Of a DNA stretch of 64,000 nucleotides, positions 53,256 through 62,622 are shown piece after piece. The number at the start of each line of letters is the position of its first letter. Position 1 is the stretch's first letter. The notes under the pieces were generated by a model. The model did not search any database, had not been told where the DNA came from, and was given only the letters and a program-made list of their open reading frames with translations. The DNA is from Vibrio sp. SNU_ST1 (GTDB lineage: Bacteria; Pseudomonadota; Gammaproteobacteria; Enterobacterales; Vibrionaceae), in assembly GCF_030563405.1 (NCBI RefSeq), contig NZ_CP130749.1, positions 1,116,001-1,180,000 of the forward strand. The letters are read 5' to 3'. The translations under genes were made by a program, and so were the position numbers.

Positions 53256-54308
53256 ATGGAATATTCAAAACTAGGATGTAGTCAAATTCCCGTTTCCCGA
53301 ATCTGTCTTGGTAGCATGACTTGGGGGCTGCAAAATACGCAACAGCAAGCCGACCAACAGATCGAATACGCACTAAGCCAAGGTATTAACTTTATTGATA
53401 CGGCAGAAATGTACGCGGTTCCGCCTTCTCCAGATACCTACGGCAAAACAGAAGCGATTATCGGTAACTGGTTGTCTCGTAACCCGCAACGCCGCCAAGA
53501 GTTAATCATTGCGAGTAAAATAGCAGGGCCAGGATTGCCTTGGGTTCGAGATGGCGGGCCAATCACGGGTGAAGCTGTAATTGCAGCGGTTGACGCTTCA
53601 TTAGCGCGTTTACAAACAGACTATATCGATCTTTACCAACTTCACTGGCCAAACCGAACAACACCACACTTCGGTAAACATTTCCCAAATCAGATTCGTT
53701 TCAGCGACATCGACCGAAAGCAGCATGAAGCGGAAATGTTGGAGATCCTTCAAGCATTAGCGAGTTGCATTAAGGCGGGTAAGATTCGTCATGTCGGCCT
53801 TTCAGATGACACGACTTGGGGCATTAACACGTACCTTAAGCTGAGTGAAAAGCATGATTTGCCACGCATGGTCTCAATTCAGAATGAATTCAGCCTACTG
53901 CACGCGAAAGATTGGCCATATTTGATTGAGAACTGTGTGCATGAAGATGTCGCTTACCTACCATGGTCGCCTTTGGCTGCAGGCATGTTGAGTGGAAAGT
54001 ACATCGATGGCGCAAGACCGGAAGGCAGCCGTTGGACTTACATGCAACGTAAAGGCATTTTCCGTGACACTGGATCTGCCAATGAAGCGGTTAAAGGCTA
54101 TGTTGAAGTGGCGAATACTCATGGATTTACTCCGAGCCAACTGGCATTGGCTTGGTGTAATCAAGTCGACGGTGTTACCTCGACCATTATTGGCGCAACC
54201 ACCATGGAACAGTTAAAAGAGAACGTAGCAGCTTTCAGTAAACCGTTATCAAAAGAGATCCTTACCGATATCAATACCGTCTTTAAGCGCTATCCTGCTC
54301 CGTATTAA
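53256..54308 (+). CDS. Aldo/keto reductase (Tas-like)
   Basis: NADPH-dependent TIM-barrel reductase, 350 residues, beginning MEYSKLGCSQIPVSRICLGSMTWG. The catalytic tetrad is visible: Asp and Tyr in NFIDTAEMY, Lys in IIASKIAG, and His in YQLHWP. Layout and length match E. coli Tas, of unknown physiological substrate. The ATG at 53256 is chosen by similarity; its ribosome site is weak. It is a single gene. Confidence 0.9.
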   Translation: MEYSKLGCSQIPVSRICLGSMTWGLQNTQQQADQQIEYALSQGINFIDTAEMYAVPPSPDTYGKTEAIIGNWLSRNPQRRQELIIASKIAGPGLPWVRDGGPITGEAVIAAVDASLARLQTDYIDLYQLHWPNRTTPHFGKHFPNQIRFSDIDRKQHEAEMLEILQALASCIKAGKIRHVGLSDDTTWGINTYLKLSEKHDLPRMVSIQNEFSLLHAKDWPYLIENCVHEDVAYLPWSPLAAGMLSGKYIDGARPEGSRWTYMQRKGIFRDTGSANEAVKGYVEVANTHGFTPSQLALAWCNQVDGVTSTIIGATTMEQLKENVAAFSKPLSKEILTDINTVFKRYPAPY

Positions 54309-54473
54309 GCTGTCAGTTCAGCTTAAGTAAATCCTATAAGAGCGTGCTATTTAGTGCGCTTTTCTTTTTTAAGTGGGTTGCTTTTGCTTTTTAGTGGATC
54401 GCATTGAGTTATCACGCTTTTGGTTATCCAACCTTTGCTCTATAATGCGCGGGCTTATATCTAGGATAAAAAC

Positions 54474-55208
54474 ATGATTTCAAAAAACCAATTAAAACTC
54501 CTTCGTGCTTTGGGCCAAAAGAAGCAACGTAAAGCCCACGGCCTGTTTCTAGTTCAAGGTGAAAAGAACGTTCTTGAACTGTTCAATAGTGACTTAGTCG
54601 TAAAGAACGTCTTTGCTACTGCTGATTTTCTATCTGAAAATCACGCATCACTGATTGAGTTTGATTGTGTTGAAGCCTCGCTAGACGACCTAACCAAAGC
54701 AAGCACTCTAGTAAGTAATAATGCAGCGATTGCTGTGGTTGAAATTCCAAAGGTTGAGTTACCAGATGCGACAGGCTTGATGATTGCGCTTGATGGCGTT
54801 TCAGACCCTGGTAACCTAGGTACGATTATTCGCGTGGCAGACTGGTATGGCATTAAGCATATCGTTGCGAGCAGCGATTGCGCAGACCCATACAACCCTA
54901 AAACGATCAGTGCAACTATGGGTAGCTTTGGCCGAGTACACGTAAGCCAAACAGACTTACCGGCTTATTTAGAGCAAGCGAACCTACCGGTTTACGGCGC
55001 ATTTTTGGAAGGCGTAAGTGTTCATAAGACTGAGTTTACTGCCAACGGCATTTTACTAATGGGCAGCGAGTCTCACGGTATTCGTGAACATGCGGCTAAA
55101 TTCGTGACAGACAAGATTACGATTCCAGCTTTTGGTGGCGCAGAGTCTCTGAATGTAGCAATAGCGACGGGTATTATTCTCGACAACATGCGTCGTCAGC
55201 ATAGCTAG
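54474..55208 (+). CDS. SpoU/TrmH family RNA 2-O-methyltransferase
   Basis: A 244-residue SPOUT-class methyltransferase using S-adenosylmethionine. An N-terminal substrate-binding domain (about 1-85) is followed by the SpoU domain. That domain has motif 1 LDGVSDPGNLGTIIRVADWYG, motif 2 LLMGSESHGI and motif 3 IPAFGGAESLNVAIATGIIL. It probably modifies a ribose in rRNA or tRNA; the target is unknown. The start MISKNQLKLLRAL fits the family. Confidence 0.92.
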   Translation: MISKNQLKLLRALGQKKQRKAHGLFLVQGEKNVLELFNSDLVVKNVFATADFLSENHASLIEFDCVEASLDDLTKASTLVSNNAAIAVVEIPKVELPDATGLMIALDGVSDPGNLGTIIRVADWYGIKHIVASSDCADPYNPKTISATMGSFGRVHVSQTDLPAYLEQANLPVYGAFLEGVSVHKTEFTANGILLMGSESHGIREHAAKFVTDKITIPAFGGAESLNVAIATGIILDNMRRQHS

Positions 55209-55250
55209 CTCTCATAAGCTAACGAGCCAGTCGACAGTGCTCAGACATTA

Positions 55251-55285
55251 AAAAAGGCGTATTGATTAAATCAGTACGCCTTTTT
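55251..55285. terminator. Bidirectional intrinsic terminator
   Basis: AAAAAGGCGTA pairs with TACGCCTTTTT around a short loop, between the convergent methyltransferase and ferredoxin genes. Confidence 0.85.
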
Positions 55286-55305
55286 ATTTGAGTTCTTTTC
55301 AACAA

Positions 55306-55629
55306 TTACTTTTCTAGCATTGCCAACTTATCAGACACACCATTCCACTTTTCAGCGTCATCCATCGGTGCTTTGACTTCAGTTTGTACCGGCCAGATTT
55401 CGGCGAGCTCGGCATTCACTTCAATAAAGATCTTTTGATCTTCTGGTAGATCATCTTCTTGGAATATCGCTTGAGCGTCGCATTCAGGTACACACAAACC
55501 ACAATCAATGCATTCGATTGGGTTGATTACCATGAAATTCGGGCCTTCATGGAACGCATCTGCGGGGCATACCGCCACACAGTCTGTGTATTTACATTGA
55601 ATACAATTATCGCCTACGACAAATGCCAT
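55306..55629 (-). CDS. fdxA: Ferredoxin FdxA (3Fe-4S plus 4Fe-4S)
   Basis: Low-potential electron carrier of 107 residues like Azotobacter ferredoxin I. The cluster motifs are CIQCKYTDCVAVCP (7Fe-type first motif) and CIDCGLCVPEC. The remaining 50 residues form the usual C-terminal extension. Redox partners are unknown; the divergent flavoprotein gene 255 bp away might be one, which is speculation from position. Confidence 0.93.
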   Translation of the reverse strand: MAFVVGDNCIQCKYTDCVAVCPADAFHEGPNFMVINPIECIDCGLCVPECDAQAIFQEDDLPEDQKIFIEVNAELAEIWPVQTEVKAPMDDAEKWNGVSDKLAMLEK

Positions 55630-55883
55630 GATGCTCTGCTCTATAAGTTAGTCAAAATTGAAGAATGGAGGATAATACTCATCCCAAGGCAAAATTCAAC
55701 ATCATACGGCGCTAATATCGTGTCTATTTGCTCCATGTTTCCAAATTAGTATGACAGATAAATCAATTTCTCGTAAAATGCGCGCCATTGTGAGCTTATC
55801 GCATCTTTCAACCTCAGCGTTTTCATCAAACTCTGCGTTTAGAAGCGGTCTAGCTAAGACACCTATAAAGACGAGACATCGAA

Positions 55884-57515
55884 ATGATACGTTTAACCGA
55901 AATTAAACTCCCTCTAGACCACGAAGAATCAGCCATTCAAGACGCTATTGAAGCGAAACTTGGTATTAACTCTGATCAGGTACTTTCTTTTAATATCTTT
56001 AAACGTGGCTACGATGCTCGTAAGAAATCAAAAATCTTACTTATCTACACGCTTGATGTTCTCGTTGAAAACGAAGCTGAGTTGTTAGAGCAATTCATTA
56101 GCGACCCGCACGTAAAAGTGACTCCTGACATGGAGTACAAATTCGTGGCTAAAGCGGTTGAGAACCAAACTGAGCGCCCTGTGGTTATCGGTTTTGGCCC
56201 TTGTGGTCTATTCGCTGGCCTAGTGCTTGCTCAAATGGGCTTCAACCCAATCATCGTTGAACGTGGTAAAGAAGTTCGTGAACGTACGAAAGATACCTTT
56301 GGTTTCTGGCGTAAGCGTACTCTGAACACTGAATCAAACGTACAGTTTGGTGAAGGTGGCGCAGGTACATTCTCTGACGGCAAGCTATACAGCCAAGTAA
56401 AAGATCCAAAACACTACGGCCGTAAAGTAATCGAAGAGTTTGTTGCTGCTGGCGCACCAGAAGAAATCCTATACGTAAGTAAGCCACACATCGGTACCTT
56501 TAAACTGGTTACCATGATCGAGAAGATGCGTGCTTCTATCATTGAGCTAGGTGGCGAAATCCGCTTCAGCACTCGCGTAGACGACGTTCACATGGAAGAC
56601 GGTCAAATCACTGGCTTAACGCTTTCTAACGGTGAGGAGATCAAATCTCGTCACGTAGTACTGGCTGTTGGCCACAGTGCTCGTGATACGTTTGAAATGC
56701 TGCATGAACGTGGCGTTTACATGGAAGCTAAACCTTTCTCTGTTGGTTTCCGTATCGAACACAAGCAAGCGATGATCGATGAAGCTCGCTTCGGTAAGAA
56801 CGCAGGCAACCCTATCCTAGGTGCTGCGGACTACAAACTCGTTCACCACTGTAAAAATGGCCGCACTGTATACAGCTTCTGTATGTGCCCAGGTGGTACT
56901 GTTGTTGCTGCGACTTCTGAAGAAGGTCGCGTTGTAACTAACGGCATGAGCCAATACTCTCGTGCAGAGCGCAACGCAAACAGTGCAATCGTTGTGGGTA
57001 TCGACCCAGAGCGTGATTACCCAGGTGATGCGCTAGCAGGTATCCGTTTACAGCGTGAATTAGAAAGTGCAGCTTATGTTCTAGGTGGCGAGAACTACGA
57101 CGCCCCTGCACAGAAAATCGGTGACTTCCTGAAAGGTCGCGATCCAAGTGCCATCGGTGAAGTACAACCGTCGTTCACGCCGGGTATCCACCTGACTGAT
57201 ATTTCAAAAGCGCTGCCTGATTTTGCTATCGAAGCGATTCGTGAAGCAATCCCAGCGTTCGAGAAAAAGATCAAAGGTTTCTCTACGCCAGACGGCCTAC
57301 TAACGGGTGTTGAGACTCGTACGTCTTCTCCTGTCTGCATCAAACGTGGCAAAGACTACCAAAGCATCAACCTTAAGGGCTTCTTCCCTGCTGGTGAAGG
57401 CGCAGGCTACGCGGGTGGTATCCTATCTGCTGGTATCGATGGTATTAAAGCCGCGGAAGCGCTAGCACTGTCTATGGCAGAACAGAATCAAGCTGAGAAG
57501 ATTGAGATCGCTTAA
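55884..57515 (+). CDS. FAD-dependent oxidoreductase (COG2509 type)
   Basis: A 543-residue flavoprotein. An N-terminal domain of about 90 residues without cofactor motif is followed by the dinucleotide-binding fold VVIGFGPCGLFAGLVLAQMGF (GxGxxG, about 98-118) and a second motif ending in FFPAGEGAGYAGGILSAGIDG. It matches the uncharacterised COG2509 dehydrogenases. The substrate and physiological role are not known to me. It is a single gene. Confidence 0.88.
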   Translation: MIRLTEIKLPLDHEESAIQDAIEAKLGINSDQVLSFNIFKRGYDARKKSKILLIYTLDVLVENEAELLEQFISDPHVKVTPDMEYKFVAKAVENQTERPVVIGFGPCGLFAGLVLAQMGFNPIIVERGKEVRERTKDTFGFWRKRTLNTESNVQFGEGGAGTFSDGKLYSQVKDPKHYGRKVIEEFVAAGAPEEILYVSKPHIGTFKLVTMIEKMRASIIELGGEIRFSTRVDDVHMEDGQITGLTLSNGEEIKSRHVVLAVGHSARDTFEMLHERGVYMEAKPFSVGFRIEHKQAMIDEARFGKNAGNPILGAADYKLVHHCKNGRTVYSFCMCPGGTVVAATSEEGRVVTNGMSQYSRAERNANSAIVVGIDPERDYPGDALAGIRLQRELESAAYVLGGENYDAPAQKIGDFLKGRDPSAIGEVQPSFTPGIHLTDISKALPDFAIEAIREAIPAFEKKIKGFSTPDGLLTGVETRTSSPVCIKRGKDYQSINLKGFFPAGEGAGYAGGILSAGIDGIKAAEALALSMAEQNQAEKIEIA

Positions 57516-57558
57516 GCGCTTTCGATAAACCAAAACCAAATAGCAGCAAGCGAAACCT

Positions 57559-57593
57559 AAAAGCCCAGTATCTTATAGACACTGGGCTTTTTA
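57559..57593. terminator. Bidirectional intrinsic terminator
   Basis: Stem AAAAGCCCAGT / ACTGGGCTTTT between the convergent flavoprotein and lipoprotein genes; T-run on the plus side. Confidence 0.87.
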
Positions 57594-57636
57594 TTACATT
57601 GTGGTCATCTAGAGTTAATCAATACTTGATATAATT

Positions 57637-59100
57637 TTACTTACAGCCTTTTTTTGACCAATTAACTCCATCGCTAGAACATTGACGCGAACTTGTTCCG
57701 TTTCGGTAAAAATATTCTTTTCCCCATTTACCGTTTGAATCTTTAGATGTTATCGTTTGTGCAACATCTGATGATTTATCTAAAATATACTCATATTTAA
57801 AACGATTCCAACTGTGCGAACCATGGCCTGTGTTTTCATCAAAGTTACTTGAAAGGTAGTTCAATGCATCAAGATCGTCGCGGGATAAACTGGATAGCTT
57901 TGCGCTTAAATTAATCAACTCAGGATGAGGAATATTTCCTGAGAAAAAGTGATAAGCAGCCTGCGTTTTAGTCATTTGATTTTCGTAATCACCATAAACA
58001 GTTACCTTCAAGCTTTGATTGTACCCATTAACCACGTTTTTGGCTAAGCAACTTGGCCAATCAGGCTCTTTAGACTCCCCACGGTTCGCTACGGTATAAA
58101 CAGTAAGGGAATTGCGTTGTGCCTGCTGTGTCAATGTCTCGGTAGACAAGCACTTATAATCCACACCATTATCGTTCAATAAGAACCAAGCTTCCTTGTC
58201 ATACACCACACCACTCTTAGTCTGACTATTTCTCTCAATACGCTTGCTCAAAGCAAGCTCTGTATTTAAATCAGAAGACACTTCGTGTTCAGTTTCCACC
58301 AGTTTACTATCAGTCGACACTGACTCGACTTTATACCATTTATCGATTGCTGTTTTAGTTGATTCATCCCAATATTTCCAAAAATAATCGACGTACGCAT
58401 AGTATGCATTCGGGTTTGCTTTCTGGATGACTTTAGTCTCTTGATACGATTTTTTTATCGCTGGCATCATTTTTTGTGCAAGATTATAAACCTCTGTATT
58501 TTGATCTTTAACAAAATCGCCATAAAGCTCTTCAACCGAAATGTTGTAACGCCTTGCAATCCGGTGGTCATGCTCTCGGACATTATCAATGATCTTATTT
58601 TGTGTTGTCACCGCTGTCTTCAAGTCTGAGCAGCTATTTAAACCACCTTTATATAAATCCGCTTGAATCATACCCCATAGCATAGTAGTCAGGGGCGTCG
58701 TCGATTTAATATCTGGATTAGATTTCAACGCCATGACAGGAGGGAATACTAGTTTGTACGGTTCAGTAATCGGCGAGTTTGGACTATCAGCATCAATTGC
58801 GCCTACCGGCACATTTACCACGATTGGTGCATAATCCAAACACTCATCGGTCTTCGAATCAATGAAAGGTAGTTCATAACGACCTTCATCATCCGTGATG
58901 CTTTTTGGTTCCCCTGAATCCCACACACCATTGTAATTGATGTCCAAAAACGCGGTCGCCCCTGAAATATAACCGTCAATGGCTACACCTTTTAAGGTTT
59001 TCGATGGAGTAGCTTTGGCAGGAGCGCTGTTACCGCCTCCTCCGCCACAACCGACAAGGCCAGCAGCGATAAATCCGATAGAAATAAGCTTTAGTTTCAT
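57637..59100 (-). CDS. Large lipoprotein of unknown function
   Basis: A 487-residue predicted lipoprotein with lipobox AAGLVGC (Cys near 18), a Gly-rich linker, then VAIDGYISGATAFLDINYN. The DxNxNGxxDxGEP stretch that follows is like calcium-binding modules seen in adhesion or surface proteins. The remainder (about 100-487) is helical and polar with six or more cysteines and shows no family I recognise. Base composition is AT-rich compared with neighbours, suggesting acquisition. It stands alone, with about 210 bp of AT-rich DNA upstream. Confidence 0.72.
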   Translation of the reverse strand: MKLKLISIGFIAAGLVGCGGGGGNSAPAKATPSKTLKGVAIDGYISGATAFLDINYNGVWDSGEPKSITDDEGRYELPFIDSKTDECLDYAPIVVNVPVGAIDADSPNSPITEPYKLVFPPVMALKSNPDIKSTTPLTTMLWGMIQADLYKGGLNSCSDLKTAVTTQNKIIDNVREHDHRIARRYNISVEELYGDFVKDQNTEVYNLAQKMMPAIKKSYQETKVIQKANPNAYYAYVDYFWKYWDESTKTAIDKWYKVESVSTDSKLVETEHEVSSDLNTELALSKRIERNSQTKSGVVYDKEAWFLLNDNGVDYKCLSTETLTQQAQRNSLTVYTVANRGESKEPDWPSCLAKNVVNGYNQSLKVTVYGDYENQMTKTQAAYHFFSGNIPHPELINLSAKLSSLSRDDLDALNYLSSNFDENTGHGSHSWNRFKYEYILDKSSDVAQTITSKDSNGKWGKEYFYRNGTSSRQCSSDGVNWSKKGCK

Positions 59101-59312
59101 TCCATGAACTCCTATGAAATAAAAAAGGTATTATAGGTACCTAAATAAGGTCAATTGAATAAAAGGCTCTTCGGGAGTCAACATCACATCAAGCTTGTTA
59201 GATAATTATTATTAATATCAATGTAAATAATTAAGATCAAACAAATATCAAAATAAGTTAATCAATGTAAGATCTTGATAACAATAATTCGTATTTGCAA
59301 ACACCTCTTCGC

Positions 59313-59969
59313 TCACTGAGCTTTAATCGGATCCCACTTCCCTTCATGAATCGCAGAATTGACATCTCTTCTTGGCAACCAACCCATAGTTTCTAGTTCG
59401 GGTTTATCTTTGAAGTGGTCAACGTAACCAATACACAGGTACGCCACAATATCGATGTTTTCTGGTATATCTAACGCTTCTCGCAGTGTTGAGTCGTGGA
59501 GAATGCTCACCCAACCTAATCCTAGGTTTTCGGCTCTAGCTGCTAGCCACAAGTTTTGAACCGCACACACGGTGCTGTACAGATCCATCTCTTGTTTGAT
59601 GGTTCGACCTAGCACGACCTTTCCGGTTCGATTACGGTCGCAAGTCACGCAGATACCGATAGGGGATTCGACGATGCCTTCAAGCTTTAGACGCTTATAC
59701 ATTGCCTGCTTTTCATCGGTGAACATTTCCGCTGATTCGGCATGAGCCTGATTAAAACCGGCTTTGATTTGTTGCTTGGTTTCGATATCACGGACAACGA
59801 CAAAATCCCAAGGTTGCATAAAACCGACACTAGGCGCATGGTGCGCGGCGGTTAACACTCGCATCAAAACGTCTTCTGGGATCTCATCAGGAAGAAACTG
59901 ACCACGAACATCTCGGCGAGAAAAAATCGTTTTATATACTGCATCGCGTTCATTCGGCGTAATTTCCAT
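59313..59969 (-). CDS. bluB: 5,6-dimethylbenzimidazole synthase BluB
   Basis: Flavin-destroying nitroreductase-fold enzyme that turns reduced FMN and oxygen into the lower ligand of vitamin B12. The 218-residue product has RRDVRGQF (with the catalytic-type Asp), the diagnostic AAHHAPSVGFMQPWDFVVVR and LGWVSIL blocks. Other nitroreductase-fold enzymes lack this APSVGFMQPW pattern. No other cobalamin gene is nearby, so it would feed a salvage pathway encoded elsewhere. Confidence 0.87.
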   Translation of the reverse strand: MEITPNERDAVYKTIFSRRDVRGQFLPDEIPEDVLMRVLTAAHHAPSVGFMQPWDFVVVRDIETKQQIKAGFNQAHAESAEMFTDEKQAMYKRLKLEGIVESPIGICVTCDRNRTGKVVLGRTIKQEMDLYSTVCAVQNLWLAARAENLGLGWVSILHDSTLREALDIPENIDIVAYLCIGYVDHFKDKPELETMGWLPRRDVNSAIHEGKWDPIKAQ

Positions 59970-60136
59970 ACATCTCTGTCTTATCGTCGTCTTATTGAGC
60001 CAGTATTATCCAACTAAAGTGTCTATGTTACTAGCGGTACACAAGCAACATGGTAGAATGCCGCCATTAATCTTATCCTTGTATAAGATTGTTGAACCTT
60101 TCCATCGCTATTTAGCCAAATCATACCGAGAAACTT

Positions 60137-61336
60137 ATGCCATTTTCCAAGCTTGGATTAAGCTCACCTATTGTTAAAGCCGTTGCAAAACAAGGCTATG
60201 AAAAGCCAACCTCTATTCAAGAAAAAGCAATTCCGATTGTGCTTTCTGGTAAGAACCTTATTGCTGCTGCACAAACAGGTACAGGTAAAACTGCGAGCTT
60301 TGTTCTCCCTATCTTAGAAATGCTAAGTAAAGGTGAAACACAACGTAAAAAACGTATTCGTGCCGTGATTCTTACACCTACTCGTGAGCTTGCGATTCAG
60401 GTTGAACAGAACATCACTAAGTACGCGAAATTCCTAAACCTAACTTCATTAGCGATGTACGGTGGTGTGTCTTACCAACATCAAAAAGATCGTCTGATTG
60501 AAGGTGTTGATATTTTGGTTGCAACGCCTGGCCGTTTGATCGACATGTACGGACAACGTGCCGTTCACTTTGATGAAGTTGAAGTTATGGTTCTTGATGA
60601 AGCTGACCGTATGCTAGACATGGGTTTCATTGAAGACATCAACAAAATCATCGCTCGTTTGCCACAAAACATTCAAAACCTGTTGTTTTCAGCAACGCTA
60701 TCAACGCCAGTTCGTGCGCTAGCGAAAAGCGCAATCAGTGAAGCGGAAGAAATTTCTATCGCCAAAACTGACGCTTCTAAAGCGAACATCGAACAATGGC
60801 TAGTTACTGTAGATAAAGACCGTAAGTCGGCGCTATTAAGCCATATGATCACTGACGGTGAGTGGGATCAAGCGCTTATCTTTATCGAGACTAAGCACGG
60901 CGCGGCTAAGTTGGTTGCTCAACTTGAAAAGCGTGGCATCCAAGCTGAAGCTTTCCACAGTGGACGTAGCCAAGCGATTCGTGAAAAGATTCTGGCTGAC
61001 TTTAAGAAAGGTCGTCTAAAATATCTAGTTGCAACAGGGGTTGCTGCTCGTGGTATCGATATCGATAACCTAAGCCGCGTAGTCAACTACGACATCCCAT
61101 TCCCAGCGGATGACTATGTTCACCGTATTGGTCGTACAGGCCGTGCTGATGCGTCTGGTGAAGCGATCTCTTTCCTATCGAAAGACAACTTCAAGAACCT
61201 GTGCATTATCGAAAAACGTCTTGGTCACTTAATTGAGCGTCGCGTTGTTGAAGGTTTCGAACCACGCAAAGAAGTACCGATTTCAGTGCTGAACTTCGTT
61301 CCTAAGAAGAAAAGAGACCTACAGCAACCTGAGTAA
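60137..61336 (+). CDS. DEAD-box RNA helicase (RhlE-like)
   Basis: ATP-dependent RNA helicase of 399 residues without a long tail. It has a Q motif (KPTSIQEKAIP), AQTGTGKT, PTRELA, VLDEADRMLDMGF, SAT, and HRIGRTGRA. It is of the RhlE type by its FSKLGLSSPIVKAVAKQGY start. It probably acts in ribosome or mRNA remodelling. It follows its own promoter region and ends in a terminator; it is the second DEAD-box gene in the window. Confidence 0.91.
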   Translation: MPFSKLGLSSPIVKAVAKQGYEKPTSIQEKAIPIVLSGKNLIAAAQTGTGKTASFVLPILEMLSKGETQRKKRIRAVILTPTRELAIQVEQNITKYAKFLNLTSLAMYGGVSYQHQKDRLIEGVDILVATPGRLIDMYGQRAVHFDEVEVMVLDEADRMLDMGFIEDINKIIARLPQNIQNLLFSATLSTPVRALAKSAISEAEEISIAKTDASKANIEQWLVTVDKDRKSALLSHMITDGEWDQALIFIETKHGAAKLVAQLEKRGIQAEAFHSGRSQAIREKILADFKKGRLKYLVATGVAARGIDIDNLSRVVNYDIPFPADDYVHRIGRTGRADASGEAISFLSKDNFKNLCIIEKRLGHLIERRVVEGFEPRKEVPISVLNFVPKKKRDLQQPE

Positions 61337-61385
61337 TTTCAGGTTTAGAAAATGCGAAAGTCGCGTTAGCCAAAACAAAAATAAG

Positions 61386-61412
61386 ACGAAGCCCAATGTG
61401 GCTTCGTTTTGT
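61386..61412 (+). terminator. Intrinsic terminator after the RhlE-like gene
   Basis: Stem ACGAAGCC / GGCTTCGT with CAATGT loop followed by TTTGTTC, about 50 bp after the stop. Confidence 0.75.
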
Positions 61413-61445
61413 TCTTTGAAATACAAATAAAGTTGAGGCAATAAG

Positions 61446-61850
61446 ATGATAACCCCTATCGTAACGAGATTAACTAGAGGCCAAGATCTAAAGCTTGAGC
61501 TCCAGAAGCTTGTGACAGCGAACAATATCGCGGCTGGCTCTGTCGCGTCTTGTGTCGGGTGTGTTTCTCAACTCAATATTCGTTTGGCCAATGCGAACAA
61601 CACCAAGCTAGTTCAAGCTCCATTCGAAATAGTCTCGCTAATGGCAACGCTAACGCCTAACCACCAGCACGTTCATATATCCGCTGCTGATGAAAATGGC
61701 AATGTGATTGGCGGGCATTTGCTTGAAGGGACGATTATCGCAACCACCGCTGAATTGATTGTTCACCGCTACGATACCTTGACCTTCAACAGAGAGCATG
61801 ACGTTTCGACGGGTTACACTGAGCTCACTATCAGCAACAACGCGCAATAG
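61446..61850 (+). CDS. PPC (DUF296) domain protein
   Basis: A 134-residue protein that is one PPC/DUF296 domain, the fold found in plant AT-hook proteins and in free-standing bacterial proteins. The metal- or ligand-binding signature HVHISAADENGNVIGGHLLEG is intact. The role in bacteria is not established. GAGG lies ahead of the ATG. It precedes the exonuclease gene by 66 bp on the same strand. Confidence 0.87.
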   Translation: MITPIVTRLTRGQDLKLELQKLVTANNIAAGSVASCVGCVSQLNIRLANANNTKLVQAPFEIVSLMATLTPNHQHVHISAADENGNVIGGHLLEGTIIATTAELIVHRYDTLTFNREHDVSTGYTELTISNNAQ

Positions 61851-61916
61851 ATCGCCCTGTAGCAAGACTAAGCGCTCCATATAAAACGGTACAACCCAAT
61901 AGTAATAGGAAACACG

Positions 61917-62540
61917 ATGGCTCCAAACTCCGCAGACTCCGTTATCGTTCTCGATTTCGAAACCACAGGCTTATCACCAAACATGGGTGACCGAGCGATT
62001 GAAATCGGTGCGGTTAAATTAGTTAACGGCGAAGTCGTCGACACCTTCCAACAACTCATGAACCCAGGGTTTCGTGTTAGCGGGTTCATTGAAAGCTATA
62101 CTGGAATCAGTAACCGTATGTTAAGCACAGCGGCCAGTTGCAGCGAGGTGATGGATGAGTTTGCAGACTTTATCCAAGGCAGCCAACTTGTTGCTCACAA
62201 TGCGTCGTTTGATAAGCGCTTTCTCGATGCGGAATTAGACTTTATTGGACGTGATTACAACGGACAGTTTGCTTGCTCAATGTTGATTGCTCGCCGTCTA
62301 ATCCAAGATGCACCGACTCATAAGCTAGGCGATCTTGTGCGTTTTAAGAATATCGACAACGACGGTACTTTCCACAGAGCGTTAGCCGATTCAGAAATGA
62401 CAGCACGGTTATGGTTATTAATGATTGATGAACTGCAAAGTAATCACGGTATTCAACAGCCGAGCTTTCAATTGATGCAGAAAATATCTAAGACGGCCAA
62501 AGGTTCAATTCCAAAACTTCTGATGAGCAACAGAAATTAA
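61917..62540 (+). CDS. DnaQ-like DEDDh 3-prime to 5-prime exonuclease
   Basis: A 207-residue nuclease of the epsilon-subunit fold. Acidic motifs: DFETTGLSP (Exo I), AHNASFDKRFLD (Exo II) and HRALADSEMTA (Exo III with the DEDDh His). It has no polymerase-binding C-terminal region like full DnaQ, so it is a free exonuclease of uncertain role. It may be cotranscribed with the PPC gene. Confidence 0.9.
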   Translation: MAPNSADSVIVLDFETTGLSPNMGDRAIEIGAVKLVNGEVVDTFQQLMNPGFRVSGFIESYTGISNRMLSTAASCSEVMDEFADFIQGSQLVAHNASFDKRFLDAELDFIGRDYNGQFACSMLIARRLIQDAPTHKLGDLVRFKNIDNDGTFHRALADSEMTARLWLLMIDELQSNHGIQQPSFQLMQKISKTAKGSIPKLLMSNRN

Positions 62541-62622
62541 ATATCTAAACTCTCTCCCCTTCAAGTTTGATTGACAGGCGAGTCGCATTGATAACAGCTA
62601 GCCTTTAGAACGAAAGAGAACT

